Positions 31,558 through 40,289 of a DNA stretch of 64,000 nucleotides are shown here, piece by piece. Origin of the DNA: JACVRW01 sp963837445 (GTDB lineage: Bacteria; Actinomycetota; Thermoleophilia; Solirubrobacterales; Thermoleophilaceae). Every line of letters starts with the position of its first letter. Positions within the stretch are counted from its first letter, which is position 1. The position numbers were made by a program, and so were the translations under genes. The DNA lies in the NCBI GenBank assembly GCA_963837445.1, contig CAWINK010000022.1, forward strand, positions 372,001-436,000, read 5' to 3'. The notes beneath the pieces were generated by a model. That model made no database searches. It was not told the origin of the DNA and was given only the letters and a program-made list of their open reading frames with translations.

Positions 31558-34500
31558 TTAGCCGTCCAGCAGGTAGTTAACGGTCCTGTCCATCAGGTCG
31601 GCGCGGTTCGCCGCCCCGTCCACGCCCTCGAGCCCGAATCCGAACATCAGGCCGAAGCGCGTCTTCGTGACGGCGGCGTCCTCGAAGATCCGCTGTGAGC
31701 GGATCCAGTCGTTCAGGTTCGAGGACGGTCCGGCCGGATGTGCGCCTGGGATCTCCCAGCCGCCCTGATCGGTCTCGAAGTCCGTCTGGTGGGTGGTCAC
31801 GCCGTTGACGGTCACCTTCGTGTCGTCCACGAGCATGCCGGGCACCGTCAACGTCCCCCAGTCGGTCGCGTACACGATGGAGATCTCGACCCGCTTGCCC
31901 TGGTAGGCGGACAGGTCGATCTTCCACTCGTTCCAGCCGCCGGAGTTCCCGGAGGCAGCGTTCCACGTACCGGTCGTGCCGGTGGGCGTACAGCTGCCCG
32001 CGCCCGCCGGGTCGAACGTCGTGTAGTGCTGGAGGTGGTGGTGCAGCTCCTGCGACCAGCCCGCCGGGCAGCTGGCGCCGGTGTCGTTACTGGTGTGCCC
32101 ATTCGCGTCCGGCAGCGTCGTCCAGTCGTCGTTGAACGTGCCATCCGCGTTCTGCGTGCGCGCCTCCACGAACACGTAGTCCCAGTCCTGCTCCGTGTTG
32201 TAGGACGTGAAGAACGACAGGTCGGCCGTGGCCCCGCTTGGGACGTCGATCGTCCTGCGTAGGCGCTTGTACCCCTCGTTGATGTTCTGAGAGGTCATGT
32301 ACCACTCGCCCGAGTGCGGGTCGAACGGCTTGTCGCCGGTGGTCACCCAGTCGGCCGCCTGCTCGCTCGCGAACTGCGGGTACTGCTCAACCGGCAGGAT
32401 GCTCGACGTGACCAGGTGCGTCCCGGTCTCGATCCCAGCGAACGCGCCGTGGTTGCCCGCGCTCTCGTTCGGATCGTTCATGGTGGCGTTCCAGCCATCC
32501 AGCGGCGCAGTCAGACCCGTCACGGGAAGCGTGTTCCCGTTCTCGTCGAGCCCGCCGCCGTCAGCTCGCACGTACGACCCCAGGTAGTACTGGGCGAAGT
32601 CGTTCGAGAGCGGCTGGCACTTCCCGTTGTCGGTCGTCTGGAGGTTGCCGTCGCACGCCGTGTTCGCGAAGCCCTCCTGCGGATACTCCACGAGGTCGTA
32701 CTGCCGACCGGCGTTCACGCCCTGAAGCGCTACCCGGCCGCCCTCGTTCACGAAGTCGCGCACCGCGGTGATCGTGCGGTGCGCCTCCAGATCCGCCACG
32801 CCCGGCGTCGGGCCTACGCGCGTGACGTTGTCGTTTGCCGTGTACCAAATGACGGCGTCGAAGTGGCTGAGGACGCCCAGCGGATGCGGCGCCGTGCGAT
32901 CCTCGGCGTCGTAGTCGTACACGTCGTGCCGGGTGTCGCCCAGCGCGGCGGTGTAGTAGTCGAGGTAGTTGGGCTGCGTCCTGTCCTCGTACGGCGGCAG
33001 GTCGCTGTTGCCGCTGTAGTCCTCCACCGCCAGCACGAGCACGTCCGCGTTCGAGTCGGAGCGGACCCTGTAGTCGAACGACTCGCTTCGGGCTTCGTCG
33101 TCCCCGTGCCCGTGCTTCGAGCTCTTGCCGCGCTTCCCGCGGTCGTCGTCGTCATCGTCGTCCTTGGCGGTGAACCAGACCTCCACCCTGTCGCCGGGCC
33201 TCGTGCCGGTGACCTGTCCGCGCATGCGGTGGTACCAGTAGTCGCCCTCGTCGCCGTAGCGCAGGCCGCCGTCCCACTCGCGGGTGGACTTGGACTGCGT
33301 GCGGCCGCCGTTCACCCGGTACCTCATGGTGATCTTCCCGAGGTCGCGGCGAGCGTTCACCTGGACGGTCTGCGGATTCCCGTAGGACACATTGAAGTCG
33401 TCCACCACGAAGTCCGGCACCTCGTTGCCGAGGTGGCTGTCCGGGCGCGACGCGTTGTCCGCGGAGCGCGCCAGGTCGAGCGCGAACTGCACGTGCTTCT
33501 CGAACTCCTCCTGAACGTCGGCCTCGACGTCCTGGAAGATGAAGCCGCTGCCGGTGCCCACTCCGCCGCTGCCCTCCGGGGTGAAGGAGAGCACGCGGTC
33601 GTCCTGGTAGAGGTGGTCGTTCGTGTCGCCGTTGGTCGTGTAGAGCTCGGCGCCCACGTCCGGGTCGAAGCCCGGGATCGCCGGGTTCTCGTCATCGCCC
33701 GCCAGCGCGGTCATGATCGGCTCGTCGGCGAAGCGGGTGTCGACCTGCCAGCCCGGAGGCCACAGCAGCAGCCGTCCGAAGGTGTGGTCGTTCTTGTTCG
33801 ACGTGAAGTGCACGCGGTTCATGAGCGACAGGATCGCGCGCGTCTCCGGCTCGGATGCCGGCCCCGTGCCGTGGTAGGTCTCGGACGAGCGCTCGTTGTT
33901 CGAGCCCTCGTCGTCGTAGGCCCAGCGCGTCGGGAAGTTGCGGTTCGGGTCGACGCCGTCGATCGCCGTGATCTCGGGGTTGTCGTCGTTCTGGCGGAGG
34001 TTCTTCCGCCAGAGCCGGTTCTCGGGCGTGAAGGTGAAGTCGTAGCCGTCGGGGTTCGCGATGATGACGAACCACAGCTCACGCGTGTCGACGAGCTTGG
34101 TCAGGTCGCGCGAGGAGACGCCGTCCACCGGCTTGCCGTCGGTACCGAGAGCGGTCCCCTGACGGCCATAGTTGTCAAGGAACAGGCGGAGCGTGCGCCG
34201 CTCGGTCTCGCCGGCGAGCCACTCGCGCGCGTGCTGAACGGCCGAGTAGAGAACCGCGGGACGCTTCCCGGCCTTGTGCTTCCGGGCGTCCTTCGTGACC
34301 TTCATCGCGTAGATCGGCAAGCCCCGGATCGTGTGTCCGATCGTCTCGAGCTTCGCGATCTTCGAGTGACGCTGCGCAAGATTCTCGAGCTGAGTCATGA
34401 GGTTCACGGTCGGGTTGCCCGAAGCGCTCGACATCGCGATGTCGGTGCGCGCGTAAGGCCGCCAGACCTCCCAGCCGCCTGCCGCCTGAGCGGCCGCCGC

Positions 34501-34779
34501 CCGGCGGCCGGTGCGTCCGCGGCGGTCGCGGAGAAGCTTCGCGGAGACCCCAGCGCGACGGAGCTTTGCGATCTGCCGCTTGGTCGCGACGATCTCGAGT
34601 CCACCACGGCGCTGACCTTCAGTGATGTCGAAGCCCTGGCGCTTCAGCTCCCGGAGCTGAGCGGCGCCGCGCGCCTTTGCCTTGTACGCATTGAGCCCGA
34701 TGGCGGCTGACGCGGACGCTGCGGTCGCGAGCAGTGCGACGAGCGCGGTGACCAGAGCAAACGCTGAACGGAACTTCAT
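31558..34779 (-). CDS. Secreted M14-family zinc carboxypeptidase with large C-terminal extension
   Basis: The 1073-residue protein has a signal peptide (MKFRSAFALVTALVALLATAASASA), an N-terminal ~75-residue prodomain-like basic region, and an M14 domain with VQHAREWLAGE (zinc His and Glu near residue 183-186), IIANPDGYDFTF, GVDPNRNFPTRW (substrate-binding Arg) and NDHTFGRLLLWPPGW (third zinc His). The C-terminal ~600 residues contain an acidic DDDDD tract, a segment starting NADVLVLAVEDYSGNSDLPPYE and a beta-rich region ending in a DxxxGxW type fold like immune-inhibitor A proteases. It would trim peptides outside the cell. ATG 34779 follows GGGAGG and is preferred over 34794. Confidence 0.92.
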   Translation of the reverse strand: MKFRSAFALVTALVALLATAASASAAIGLNAYKAKARGAAQLRELKRQGFDITEGQRRGGLEIVATKRQIAKLRRAGVSAKLLRDRRGRTGRRAAAAQAAGGWEVWRPYARTDIAMSSASGNPTVNLMTQLENLAQRHSKIAKLETIGHTIRGLPIYAMKVTKDARKHKAGKRPAVLYSAVQHAREWLAGETERRTLRLFLDNYGRQGTALGTDGKPVDGVSSRDLTKLVDTRELWFVIIANPDGYDFTFTPENRLWRKNLRQNDDNPEITAIDGVDPNRNFPTRWAYDDEGSNNERSSETYHGTGPASEPETRAILSLMNRVHFTSNKNDHTFGRLLLWPPGWQVDTRFADEPIMTALAGDDENPAIPGFDPDVGAELYTTNGDTNDHLYQDDRVLSFTPEGSGGVGTGSGFIFQDVEADVQEEFEKHVQFALDLARSADNASRPDSHLGNEVPDFVVDDFNVSYGNPQTVQVNARRDLGKITMRYRVNGGRTQSKSTREWDGGLRYGDEGDYWYHRMRGQVTGTRPGDRVEVWFTAKDDDDDDDRGKRGKSSKHGHGDDEARSESFDYRVRSDSNADVLVLAVEDYSGNSDLPPYEDRTQPNYLDYYTAALGDTRHDVYDYDAEDRTAPHPLGVLSHFDAVIWYTANDNVTRVGPTPGVADLEAHRTITAVRDFVNEGGRVALQGVNAGRQYDLVEYPQEGFANTACDGNLQTTDNGKCQPLSNDFAQYYLGSYVRADGGGLDENGNTLPVTGLTAPLDGWNATMNDPNESAGNHGAFAGIETGTHLVTSSILPVEQYPQFASEQAADWVTTGDKPFDPHSGEWYMTSQNINEGYKRLRRTIDVPSGATADLSFFTSYNTEQDWDYVFVEARTQNADGTFNDDWTTLPDANGHTSNDTGASCPAGWSQELHHHLQHYTTFDPAGAGSCTPTGTTGTWNAASGNSGGWNEWKIDLSAYQGKRVEISIVYATDWGTLTVPGMLVDDTKVTVNGVTTHQTDFETDQGGWEIPGAHPAGPSSNLNDWIRSQRIFEDAAVTKTRFGLMFGFGLEGVDGAANRADLMDRTVNYLLDG

Positions 34780-34891
34780 CCAATTCCCTCCCAAGAGTTG
34801 GTTGTGACGAGCGTCCTGCCCGCCGCAGGTCGGCAGCCTAGTACTCCGGCGCCTTCAGCGACTACTCGACTTCCAAAACGCAGTGTTTGCG

Positions 34892-35824
34892 CTAGCTGGG
34901 GGCCTCGGAACCTCGTGCACCGGGGCGTCCGCGCACGCGGTCGGCGAGGCCCGCGAGCCCCGGTGGGAGGCGGCCGTCGGTGGACAGCCACGACCCGGCG
35001 AGGATCAGCAGGAGGCCCACGGCGACGCCCGTGGTCACGCTCTCGTCGAGGATCGCCACGCCCAGTGCCAGCGCCACGACCGGGTTCACGTAGGTGATGA
35101 TGGTCGCGCGGCTGGCCCCCACCTCGGCGATCAGGCGGAAGAACAGCAGGAACGCCGCGGCCGAGCAGATGAGGCCGAGCGCCACGATCGACGCGATCGC
35201 CTCGGCGGAGGGCACGGCGTCCGGCACGTCGGCCAGCGCGAACGGCGTGACGAGCACCGCCCCGAGGGCGAGCGACGCCGCCACCGGCCCGAGCGGATCC
35301 ACGTCCGAGAGCTTCCGCTTCACGATCATCGGGCCGACCGCGTAACAGAAGGCTGCCAGGAGCACCGCGAGTGAGCCCAGCAGCTCGTCGGTCTGCCCGC
35401 CCACGTCGATCCCCACGAGCGCCACGACCCCGGCCAACCCGATCAGCATCCCCACGAGCCGGATCGGGGTGGGGCGCTCCGAGTGGTCGAAGCGCAGGGC
35501 GATCAGGGCCACGAACAGCGGCACCGCTGCGATCAGGATCGCGGCGAACGAGGAGCTGATGTGCAGCTCGCCGTAGCCGATCAGCGGCCACGGGATGGCC
35601 ATCTCGATCGCTGCGAAGACCGTCAGGACGCGCCAGCGCTCCCCAAGGCCGCGCAGGGCGCCGAGCTTCCAGGCGACCGGCAGCAGAACGACCGCGGCCA
35701 GCGCGAGGCGGGACCAGGCCACCACGCTCGGCGACATCTCGTCGACGGCCACCTTGATGAACAGGTAGGGCACACCCCAGATCACCGAGACCGCCGCGAA
35801 CAGGACCCAGCCGCGGGCGCTCAC
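34892..35824 (-). CDS. EamA/DMT-family transporter
   Basis: The 310-residue protein has ten predicted spans in two EamA repeats: GWVLFAAVSVIWGVPYLFIKVAVDEMSPSVVAWSRLALAA opens the first, SLAVLLAAFCYAVGPMIVKRKLSDVDPLGPVAASLALG the second, and ITYVNPVVALALGVAILDESVT is the usual ninth-tenth span motif. It probably exports amino acids or related metabolites. GTG 35824 overlaps the AzlD-like gene's stop by 4 bp (GTGA), placing it third in an azlC-azlD-eamA unit. The tail is Pro/Arg-rich. Confidence 0.9.
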   Translation of the reverse strand: MSARGWVLFAAVSVIWGVPYLFIKVAVDEMSPSVVAWSRLALAAVVLLPVAWKLGALRGLGERWRVLTVFAAIEMAIPWPLIGYGELHISSSFAAILIAAVPLFVALIALRFDHSERPTPIRLVGMLIGLAGVVALVGIDVGGQTDELLGSLAVLLAAFCYAVGPMIVKRKLSDVDPLGPVAASLALGAVLVTPFALADVPDAVPSAEAIASIVALGLICSAAAFLLFFRLIAEVGASRATIITYVNPVVALALGVAILDESVTTGVAVGLLLILAGSWLSTDGRLPPGLAGLADRVRGRPGARGSEAPS

Positions 35825-36130
35825 GAGACGGCCCTGAGGCCGGCGGCGGTGGCCGCCGCCGCCAGCACCACCACGAGCAGCGGAGCACGCAGCAGGATGG
35901 CGACGCCGCCCGCGAGGAGGCCGGCAGCGCGCTCGTCGAGCACGAGCTGCTCGTCGCTCGGCGAAGGCCTGGGTGGCCACGAGCGCTGCGAGCAGTGCCG
36001 GCGCGAGCAGGTCCACGACCCGGCTCGCGCCCTCTGGAAGCTCGCGCCCGGCGGCCAGGACCGGCCCGGCGGCCTTGAGGGCGATGGTCGCCATGCCCAC
36101 CAGGATCACGCACAGCCAGACGGTGCTCAC
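35821..36130 (-). CDS. azlD: AzlD-family branched-chain amino acid transport subunit (frameshift at ~35960)
   Basis: The start VSTVWLCVILVGMATIALKAAGPVLAAG and RVVDLLAPALLAALVATQAFA match AzlD, the small partner of AzlC. The frame then breaks; dropping one base near 35960 continues EQLVLDERAAGLLAGGVAILLRAPLLVVVLAAAATA to the TGA at 35821-35823. The repaired protein is about 102 residues with four spans, the normal AzlD length. Its start overlaps the azlC stop by 4 bp and its stop overlaps the EamA start by 4 bp. AzlCD exports branched-chain amino acids in other bacteria. Confidence 0.8.
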
Positions 36131-36795
36131 GATGACCCTCCCCGGACGAAGCCCACGAGACAGGCGGCCGTGGCGGCTATCACCGGAATCCCGGCCGGCG
36201 TGATCGGAGTCAGCGTGAGGGCAATGCCCGCGCCGATAAGCGCGGCCCCGACTGCGATCCGCCCGTCAGACCGGAGCAACGGGGCGAGCAGAGCGAGGAA
36301 GAGCGCTGGGAAGGCCGCGTCGAGGCCGAGCGTCGCGGGGTCGGTGAGGCTGTCCCCGGCGAGCACGCCGACGGCGGTGCCGGCGTTCCAGCCCACATAG
36401 AGAGTGGCGCCGGCGCCGAGCAGGACCTTGATGTCGAAGCCGCCCTCGCGGCTCGAGAGCGCCCAGCTCTCGTCCACGAGCAGCTGGGCTTCGAGCACGC
36501 GCCGCACGGGCCCCCCGCGAAACGCCCCCGATGCGGCCAGCGCCATCGGCGCGTAGCGGGCGTTCAGGAGCACCGCGGCGCCGATGGCGGCCGCCGCGGT
36601 GCCTCCGGCTCCCAGCACCGAGACGATCGCGAACTGCGCGGAGCCGGCGAATGTGGTTGCGGACATGACGACCGCTGCAAGCGAATCGACGCCGGCGGCC
36701 GTGGCAAGCACGCCGAACGACGCACCAAACGCGACGACCGCCGGCAACAGCGGAAGGATCACGCGGATCCCATCCCTGTAGCCGGCGTCCGTCAT
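36127..36795 (-). CDS. azlC: AzlC-family branched-chain amino acid exporter subunit
   Basis: The 222-residue membrane protein has LPLLPAVVAFGASFGVLATAAGV, MSATTFAGSAQFAIVSVLGAG (the AzlC signature region), LNARYAPMALAASGAFRGG and VDESWALSSREGG. It forms the larger part of a two-subunit exporter with AzlD. ATG 36795 (MTDAGYRDGIRV) is preferred over the TTG further upstream. It is transcribed away from a CGNR regulator gene that begins at 36994, so the AT-richer interval between them should hold both promoters. Confidence 0.88.
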   Translation of the reverse strand: MTDAGYRDGIRVILPLLPAVVAFGASFGVLATAAGVDSLAAVVMSATTFAGSAQFAIVSVLGAGGTAAAAIGAAVLLNARYAPMALAASGAFRGGPVRRVLEAQLLVDESWALSSREGGFDIKVLLGAGATLYVGWNAGTAVGVLAGDSLTDPATLGLDAAFPALFLALLAPLLRSDGRIAVGAALIGAGIALTLTPITPAGIPVIAATAACLVGFVRGGSS

Positions 36796-36934
36796 GAAGC
36801 CGAACAGGCTAGTGGCGGCGCGCCCTGGCAACCGCCCAGCTGAGTGCTGCGTTCATGCTGCGCCCTCCTTACGAGCTTGGAAACATTTCCGGCGCCTTTT
36901 CACATGCTCAACGGCCGTGGCACCTTGTTTGTGA

Positions 36935-36993
36935 CATAACCGACTAAATCGTTATGCAGGAATCATAGCACCAGCTAAACTGTTTTACCAGTT
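36935..36993. promoter_or_regulatory. Operator-like inverted repeats before the CGNR regulator
   Basis: The interval is the most AT-rich of the window. CATAAC (36935-36940) and GTTATG (36951-36956) form an inverted pair with 10-base spacer. AACTG (36978-36982) and CAGTT (36989-36993) form another with 6-base spacer, ending directly before the ATG at 36994. No ribosome site is visible, so the transcript may be leaderless. Autoregulation by the CGNR protein and control of azlCD are plausible. Confidence 0.45.
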
Positions 36994-37566
36994 ATGGCAC
37001 CAGGAGAATCCACACCGGCCAAGACCGCGCCGCAGCCGCTCTACCTCGTGCAGCGGTTCGTGAACAGCGTCGACGTCGAGAGCGGCGAGGACGAGCTCTC
37101 GAGCCCCGAGGCGCTACGCGACTGGTTCGTGGAGCGCGGCCTGATGAGCGGCGACGACGAGGTCGGCCGCGCCGACCTCAGGCGCGCTATCGACGTGCGC
37201 GAGGGCCTGCGCGCCGTGCTCCTCCACAACAACGGGCACGAGCTGGACGAGGAGCGCGTGGAGCGCCTGAACCGCGCGGTGCGGCGCGCGGGCGTGAGGG
37301 TGCGCTTCGAGGGCGGGCGCGACCCCGAGCTCGTGCCCGACGCCGAGGGGGTGGACGGCGCCGTGGCCCGCCTGATGGCGATCGTGGCCGCTGCTGTCGA
37401 GCACGGCCGCTGGGAGCGGCTGAAGGCGTGTCCGCGCGAGGAGTGCGAGTGGGCGTTCTACGACAAGTCGAAGAACCGCTCCGGGCGCTGGTGCACCATG
37501 GAGTCCTGCGGGAACATCGAGAAGGCGAAGGCCTTCCGGGAGCGCCGCCGCGGCGGGCGCCACTAG
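36994..37566 (+). CDS. CGNR zinc-finger (ABATE-domain) regulatory protein
   Basis: The 190-residue protein has the N-terminal ABATE-type region (YLVQRFVNSVDVESGEDELSSPEALRDWFVERGL; ADLRRAIDVREGLRAVLLHNNG) and a C-terminal zinc finger ERLKACPREECEWAFYDKSKNRSGRWCTMESCGNIEKAKAFRERR. The four cysteines and the terminal C-G-N-x motif define the CGNR finger. Such proteins are putative stress-linked transcription regulators, often beside small transporters. Here it is divergent from azlC-azlD-eamA. Its stop overlaps the convergent pyruvate kinase stop by 4 bp. Confidence 0.9.
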   Translation: MAPGESTPAKTAPQPLYLVQRFVNSVDVESGEDELSSPEALRDWFVERGLMSGDDEVGRADLRRAIDVREGLRAVLLHNNGHELDEERVERLNRAVRRAGVRVRFEGGRDPELVPDAEGVDGAVARLMAIVAAAVEHGRWERLKACPREECEWAFYDKSKNRSGRWCTMESCGNIEKAKAFRERRRGGRH

Positions 37567-38978
37567 CTCTCGAGGGTGTGGACCTTGAACAGGTTCGTGC
37601 CGCCGGCGCTGCCCGCCGGCAGGCCCGCGGTGATCCCGATCTTGTCGCCGGTCTGCGCGAACCCCTCACGCTCGGCGACGTGCGCGCAGGCCTCGATCAG
37701 CCCGAGCGTGTCCATCGGCTCCTCGTTCACCCGCGGGTGCACGCCCCAGAGCAGCTGGCAGCGCCGCACGACGTCCCTGTGCGGCGACAGCGCCAGGACA
37801 GGCGCCTTCGGCCGGTAGGCCGAGATCAGCCCCGCGGTGGTCCCCGTGTTCGTGGGCGACACGATGCACTTGAGGCCGAGCTGGTAGACGGCGCCGACCG
37901 CTCCGAACGCGATTGCGTGGTACTGGTTGTTCGCCTGGGGCCCGCGCTCGGCGAGCCAGCGGCCGTACGGAAGCTCGCGCTCGGTGGTCTGCGCGATCGA
38001 GGCCATCATCTGCACCGCGAGCACGGGGTGCTTCCCCACCGCCGTCTCCTGGGAGAGCATCACCGCGTCGGTGCCGTCGAAGATCGCGTTGGCCACGTCG
38101 GCCACCTCGGCGCGCGTCGGGCGCGTGGAGTGGACCATGGACTCGAGCATCTGGGTGGCGGTGATCGTGGGCTTGGCGTAGCGCCCGGCCACCGCGAGCA
38201 GCCGCTTCTGCACCAGCGGGACCTCCTCGATGGGCAGCTCGATGCCGAGGTCGCCGCGGGCGATCATGATGCCGTCGGCGGCCTGGATGATCTCCTCGCC
38301 GTTTGCAGCCGCCTGCGGCTTCTCGATCTTCGCGATCAGCGGCACCTCCACGTCGCGCATCTTCAGGTGCTCGCGCACCGGATCGAGGTCCTCGCGGCGA
38401 CGCACGAACGAGAGCGCGAAGAAGTCCACGCCCATTTCGAGGCCGTCGTCGATCAGCCCGATGTCCTCCTCGCTGACGGCGGGCAGCGAGACGGTCACGT
38501 TCGGCAGGTTCAGTCCCTGCCGGGAGGCCACGCTGCCGCCCACCTCGACCTTGGTGATCACGTCGCCGTCGCGCACCTCGGCCACGCGCAGCCGCACGGC
38601 GCCGTCCGCCAGGTAGAGCACATCGCCCTTGCCGCACAGCTCCGCAAAGCCCTCCCATGCCACGGGCAGGCGCTCGGCGTTGCCCTCCGCCTGATCGGGG
38701 GTGAGCACGACCTCCGAGTCGCGCGCCAGCTCGGCCACGCCGCCCGCCACTGGGCCGATGCGCAGCTTCGGGCCGGGCAGGTCCCCGAGGATCGCCACGT
38801 CGCGGCCCGCCCGCTCCGCCGCCTGCCGGACCGTCCGGGCGATCTCGGCGTGCTGCTCCGAGGTGCCGTGCGCGAAGTTCAGCCGGGCGACGTCCATTCC
38901 GGCCCTGATCATCTGCTCGAGAACGTCCAGATCCTTCGACGCAGGACCGATGGTCGCGACGATCTTGGTGGAGCGCAT
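37563..38978 (-). CDS. pyk: Pyruvate kinase
   Basis: The enzyme transfers phosphate from phosphoenolpyruvate to ADP, the last step of glycolysis. The 471-residue protein has RSTKIVATIGPAS, GMDVARLNFAHGTSEQH (ATP/PEP loop; Ser of the usual NFSHG replaced by Ala), LGDLPGPKLRIG, the active-site stretch PLIAKIEKPQAAANGEEI with the catalytic Lys, IMIARGDLGIELP, and KPTITATQMLESM. The LNFAHG and DLPGPKLR variants (instead of LNFSHG and DTKGPEIR) mark a divergent bacterial group. ATG 38978 aligns best, although ATGs lie six and seven codons upstream. Confidence 0.95.
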   Translation of the reverse strand: MRSTKIVATIGPASKDLDVLEQMIRAGMDVARLNFAHGTSEQHAEIARTVRQAAERAGRDVAILGDLPGPKLRIGPVAGGVAELARDSEVVLTPDQAEGNAERLPVAWEGFAELCGKGDVLYLADGAVRLRVAEVRDGDVITKVEVGGSVASRQGLNLPNVTVSLPAVSEEDIGLIDDGLEMGVDFFALSFVRRREDLDPVREHLKMRDVEVPLIAKIEKPQAAANGEEIIQAADGIMIARGDLGIELPIEEVPLVQKRLLAVAGRYAKPTITATQMLESMVHSTRPTRAEVADVANAIFDGTDAVMLSQETAVGKHPVLAVQMMASIAQTTERELPYGRWLAERGPQANNQYHAIAFGAVGAVYQLGLKCIVSPTNTGTTAGLISAYRPKAPVLALSPHRDVVRRCQLLWGVHPRVNEEPMDTLGLIEACAHVAEREGFAQTGDKIGITAGLPAGSAGGTNLFKVHTLES

Positions 38979-39050
38979 CGCGTGCAACATACCCATCACG
39001 GCGCTTTCACGAAAAGGCCGCTCTTAGCGACAGAGGACCGGAGAGCGATG

Positions 39051-39079
39051 TTGACGGCTGGGACCGGAGAGGCTTTGAT
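39051..39079 (+). promoter_or_regulatory. Possible promoter for the integration host factor gene
   Basis: TTGACG at 39051 and TTTGAT at 39074 are separated by 17 bases, a sigma-70-like layout. An 11-bp sequence (GGACCGGAGAG) is repeated at 39035-39045 and 39061-39071 around the -35 element. The remaining gap (38979-39215) shows nothing else I can assign. The predicted leader would be about 130 bases. Confidence 0.3.
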
Positions 39080-39215
39080 GGGCTCCGGCCTTGCGACAGC
39101 TTGAGCCCGCGTGTCTGGCCTAATGAGCATGCGATACACGCCGATGTCCGAGGCCCGGGGATCTGCATTTTTAATGACGGTGTAAGAGAGATCGCACCTA
39201 GTGCGGGGAGGTCTG

Positions 39216-39647
39216 ATGGGCAAGTCGGCCACGATCGACGCTGGTCAAGAGCAACATTTGCGGGCGCTGGAGTACGCCAATCGCGTACGCCTGTCCAGAG
39301 CTCGAATGAAGCGTCGAATCGCGGCAGGCGAACTCTCCGCCGCGGAGGTGATCCTCAGCTGCCCCTGGCAGGCGCACAGCATGTCGATCAGCGACCTGCT
39401 GATGAGCCAGAAGCGCTGGGGCAGGGCACGCTGCAGAAGGCTGCTCGTCTCGCTCGGCGTGCCCGAGAACAAGCAGGTCGGAACCCTCACCGAGCGCCAG
39501 CGCCTCGCGCTGGCCGCCGTGCTCACCGCCAAGAACGCCCCGGCAGGAGCTGACGCCGCCGCGCAACCCGCGGACGAGAAGCGCATGCCCCCGAGTCCGG
39601 CGCGGGGCTCGCTTGCCACTCCCGAACGCGCGCTGACGCCCGCCTGA
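39216..39647 (+). CDS. Actinobacterial integration host factor-like nucleoid protein (mIHF family)
   Basis: From ATG 39216 (preceded by GGGGAGG) the 143-residue protein contains ALEYANRVRLSRARMKRRIAAGELSAAEVI, MSISDLLMSQKRWGRARCRRLLVSLGVPENKQVGTLTERQR. This matches the mIHF fold: a long helix, then a helix-two-turn-helix (RARCRRLLVSLG) binding DNA without sequence specificity. The C-terminal ~40 residues are a low-complexity Ala/Pro tail absent from many homologues. mIHF compacts DNA and aids recombination. It is a single gene with a hairpin behind it. Confidence 0.88.
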   Translation: MGKSATIDAGQEQHLRALEYANRVRLSRARMKRRIAAGELSAAEVILSCPWQAHSMSISDLLMSQKRWGRARCRRLLVSLGVPENKQVGTLTERQRLALAAVLTAKNAPAGADAAAQPADEKRMPPSPARGSLATPERALTPA

Positions 39648-39660
39648 CCGGAGCAGAGCG

Positions 39661-39693
39661 CACGGGCGGCCGGGGAGAGGCCGGCCGTCCGTG
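39661..39693 (+). terminator. Hairpin terminator candidate after the integration host factor gene
   Basis: A 13-bp stem (39661-39673 with 39681-39693, one G-U pair) encloses a 7-base loop. It begins 14 bp after the stop codon. No T-run follows, as is common in high-GC actinobacteria. It could act on both strands, also ending the long minus-strand unit that stops at 39825. Confidence 0.5.
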
Positions 39694-39824
39694 GCTCGCC
39701 GCTCGCCCCTCGTTCGGCGCCGCTTCACCGCCGCCGCTTACAGCAGCATTAAAGGTGGGTCCCGACGGGGTTTCCTTCCGGGTGGGTCATCCTGGTCTCG
39801 GATAGAGCAACCGAGATGACACAC

Positions 39825-40289
39825 CTAGACGGGCTTTCGGCCCAGTTCTTCGAGCGGCTCGTCGGCGGTCAGGCCCGGGCCGGTGGTCGCGAGCTCCACG
39901 ATGTGACCGTCCGGATCGCGGAGGTACACGGACTTGAAGTAGGTCCGGTCCATCACCTCGGTGACCGGGATGCCCTGCGCGATCAGGTAGTCGCGCCAGC
40001 CGCCGAGCTCCTCCTCGGTCTCGACCGAGAGCGCGAAGTGGTGGGTCGAGCCGCGGCCCACCGAGCCCTCGTCGAGGTCGGGGTACTCGAGGCAGGTGAT
40101 GAGCGTGCCGGGGCGGCCCTCCTCGTCGCCGAAGAAGAGGTGGCGCGCGCCCTGGTCGTCCTCGTTCACGGTCTGCTTCACGAGGCGCATCCCCAGCAGG
40201 TTGCGATAGAAGCCCACCGACCGCTCCACGTCCTTGCAGAGGAGCGTCACGTGGTGGAGCCCCGCGATTCGGAGGCGGCGCCCGGTCAC
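39825..40289 (-). CDS. VOC-family protein (ring-cleaving dioxygenase-like half)
   Basis: The 154-residue protein begins LRIAGLHHVTLLCKDVERSVGFYRNLLGMRLVKQTVNEDD, typical of the N-terminal domain of LinE/MhqO-type ring-cleaving dioxygenases, and ends TYFKSVYLRDPDGHIVELATTGPG with the metal Glu. It has one VOC domain, while full enzymes have two; a dimer could complete the site. His10-His11 and HHFALSV are candidate metal ligands. Its start overlaps the upstream membrane-protein stop by 4 bp, so it may be the last gene of the long minus-strand unit. Confidence 0.85.
   Translation of the reverse strand: MTGRRLRIAGLHHVTLLCKDVERSVGFYRNLLGMRLVKQTVNEDDQGARHLFFGDEEGRPGTLITCLEYPDLDEGSVGRGSTHHFALSVETEEELGGWRDYLIAQGIPVTEVMDRTYFKSVYLRDPDGHIVELATTGPGLTADEPLEELGRKPV

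Noticed and set aside
34892..36130. Single long protein covering AzlD and EamA
   Set aside because: The continuous frame exists only because a frameshift removes the AzlD stop; the repaired AzlD ends at 35821 and EamA starts at GTG 35824.
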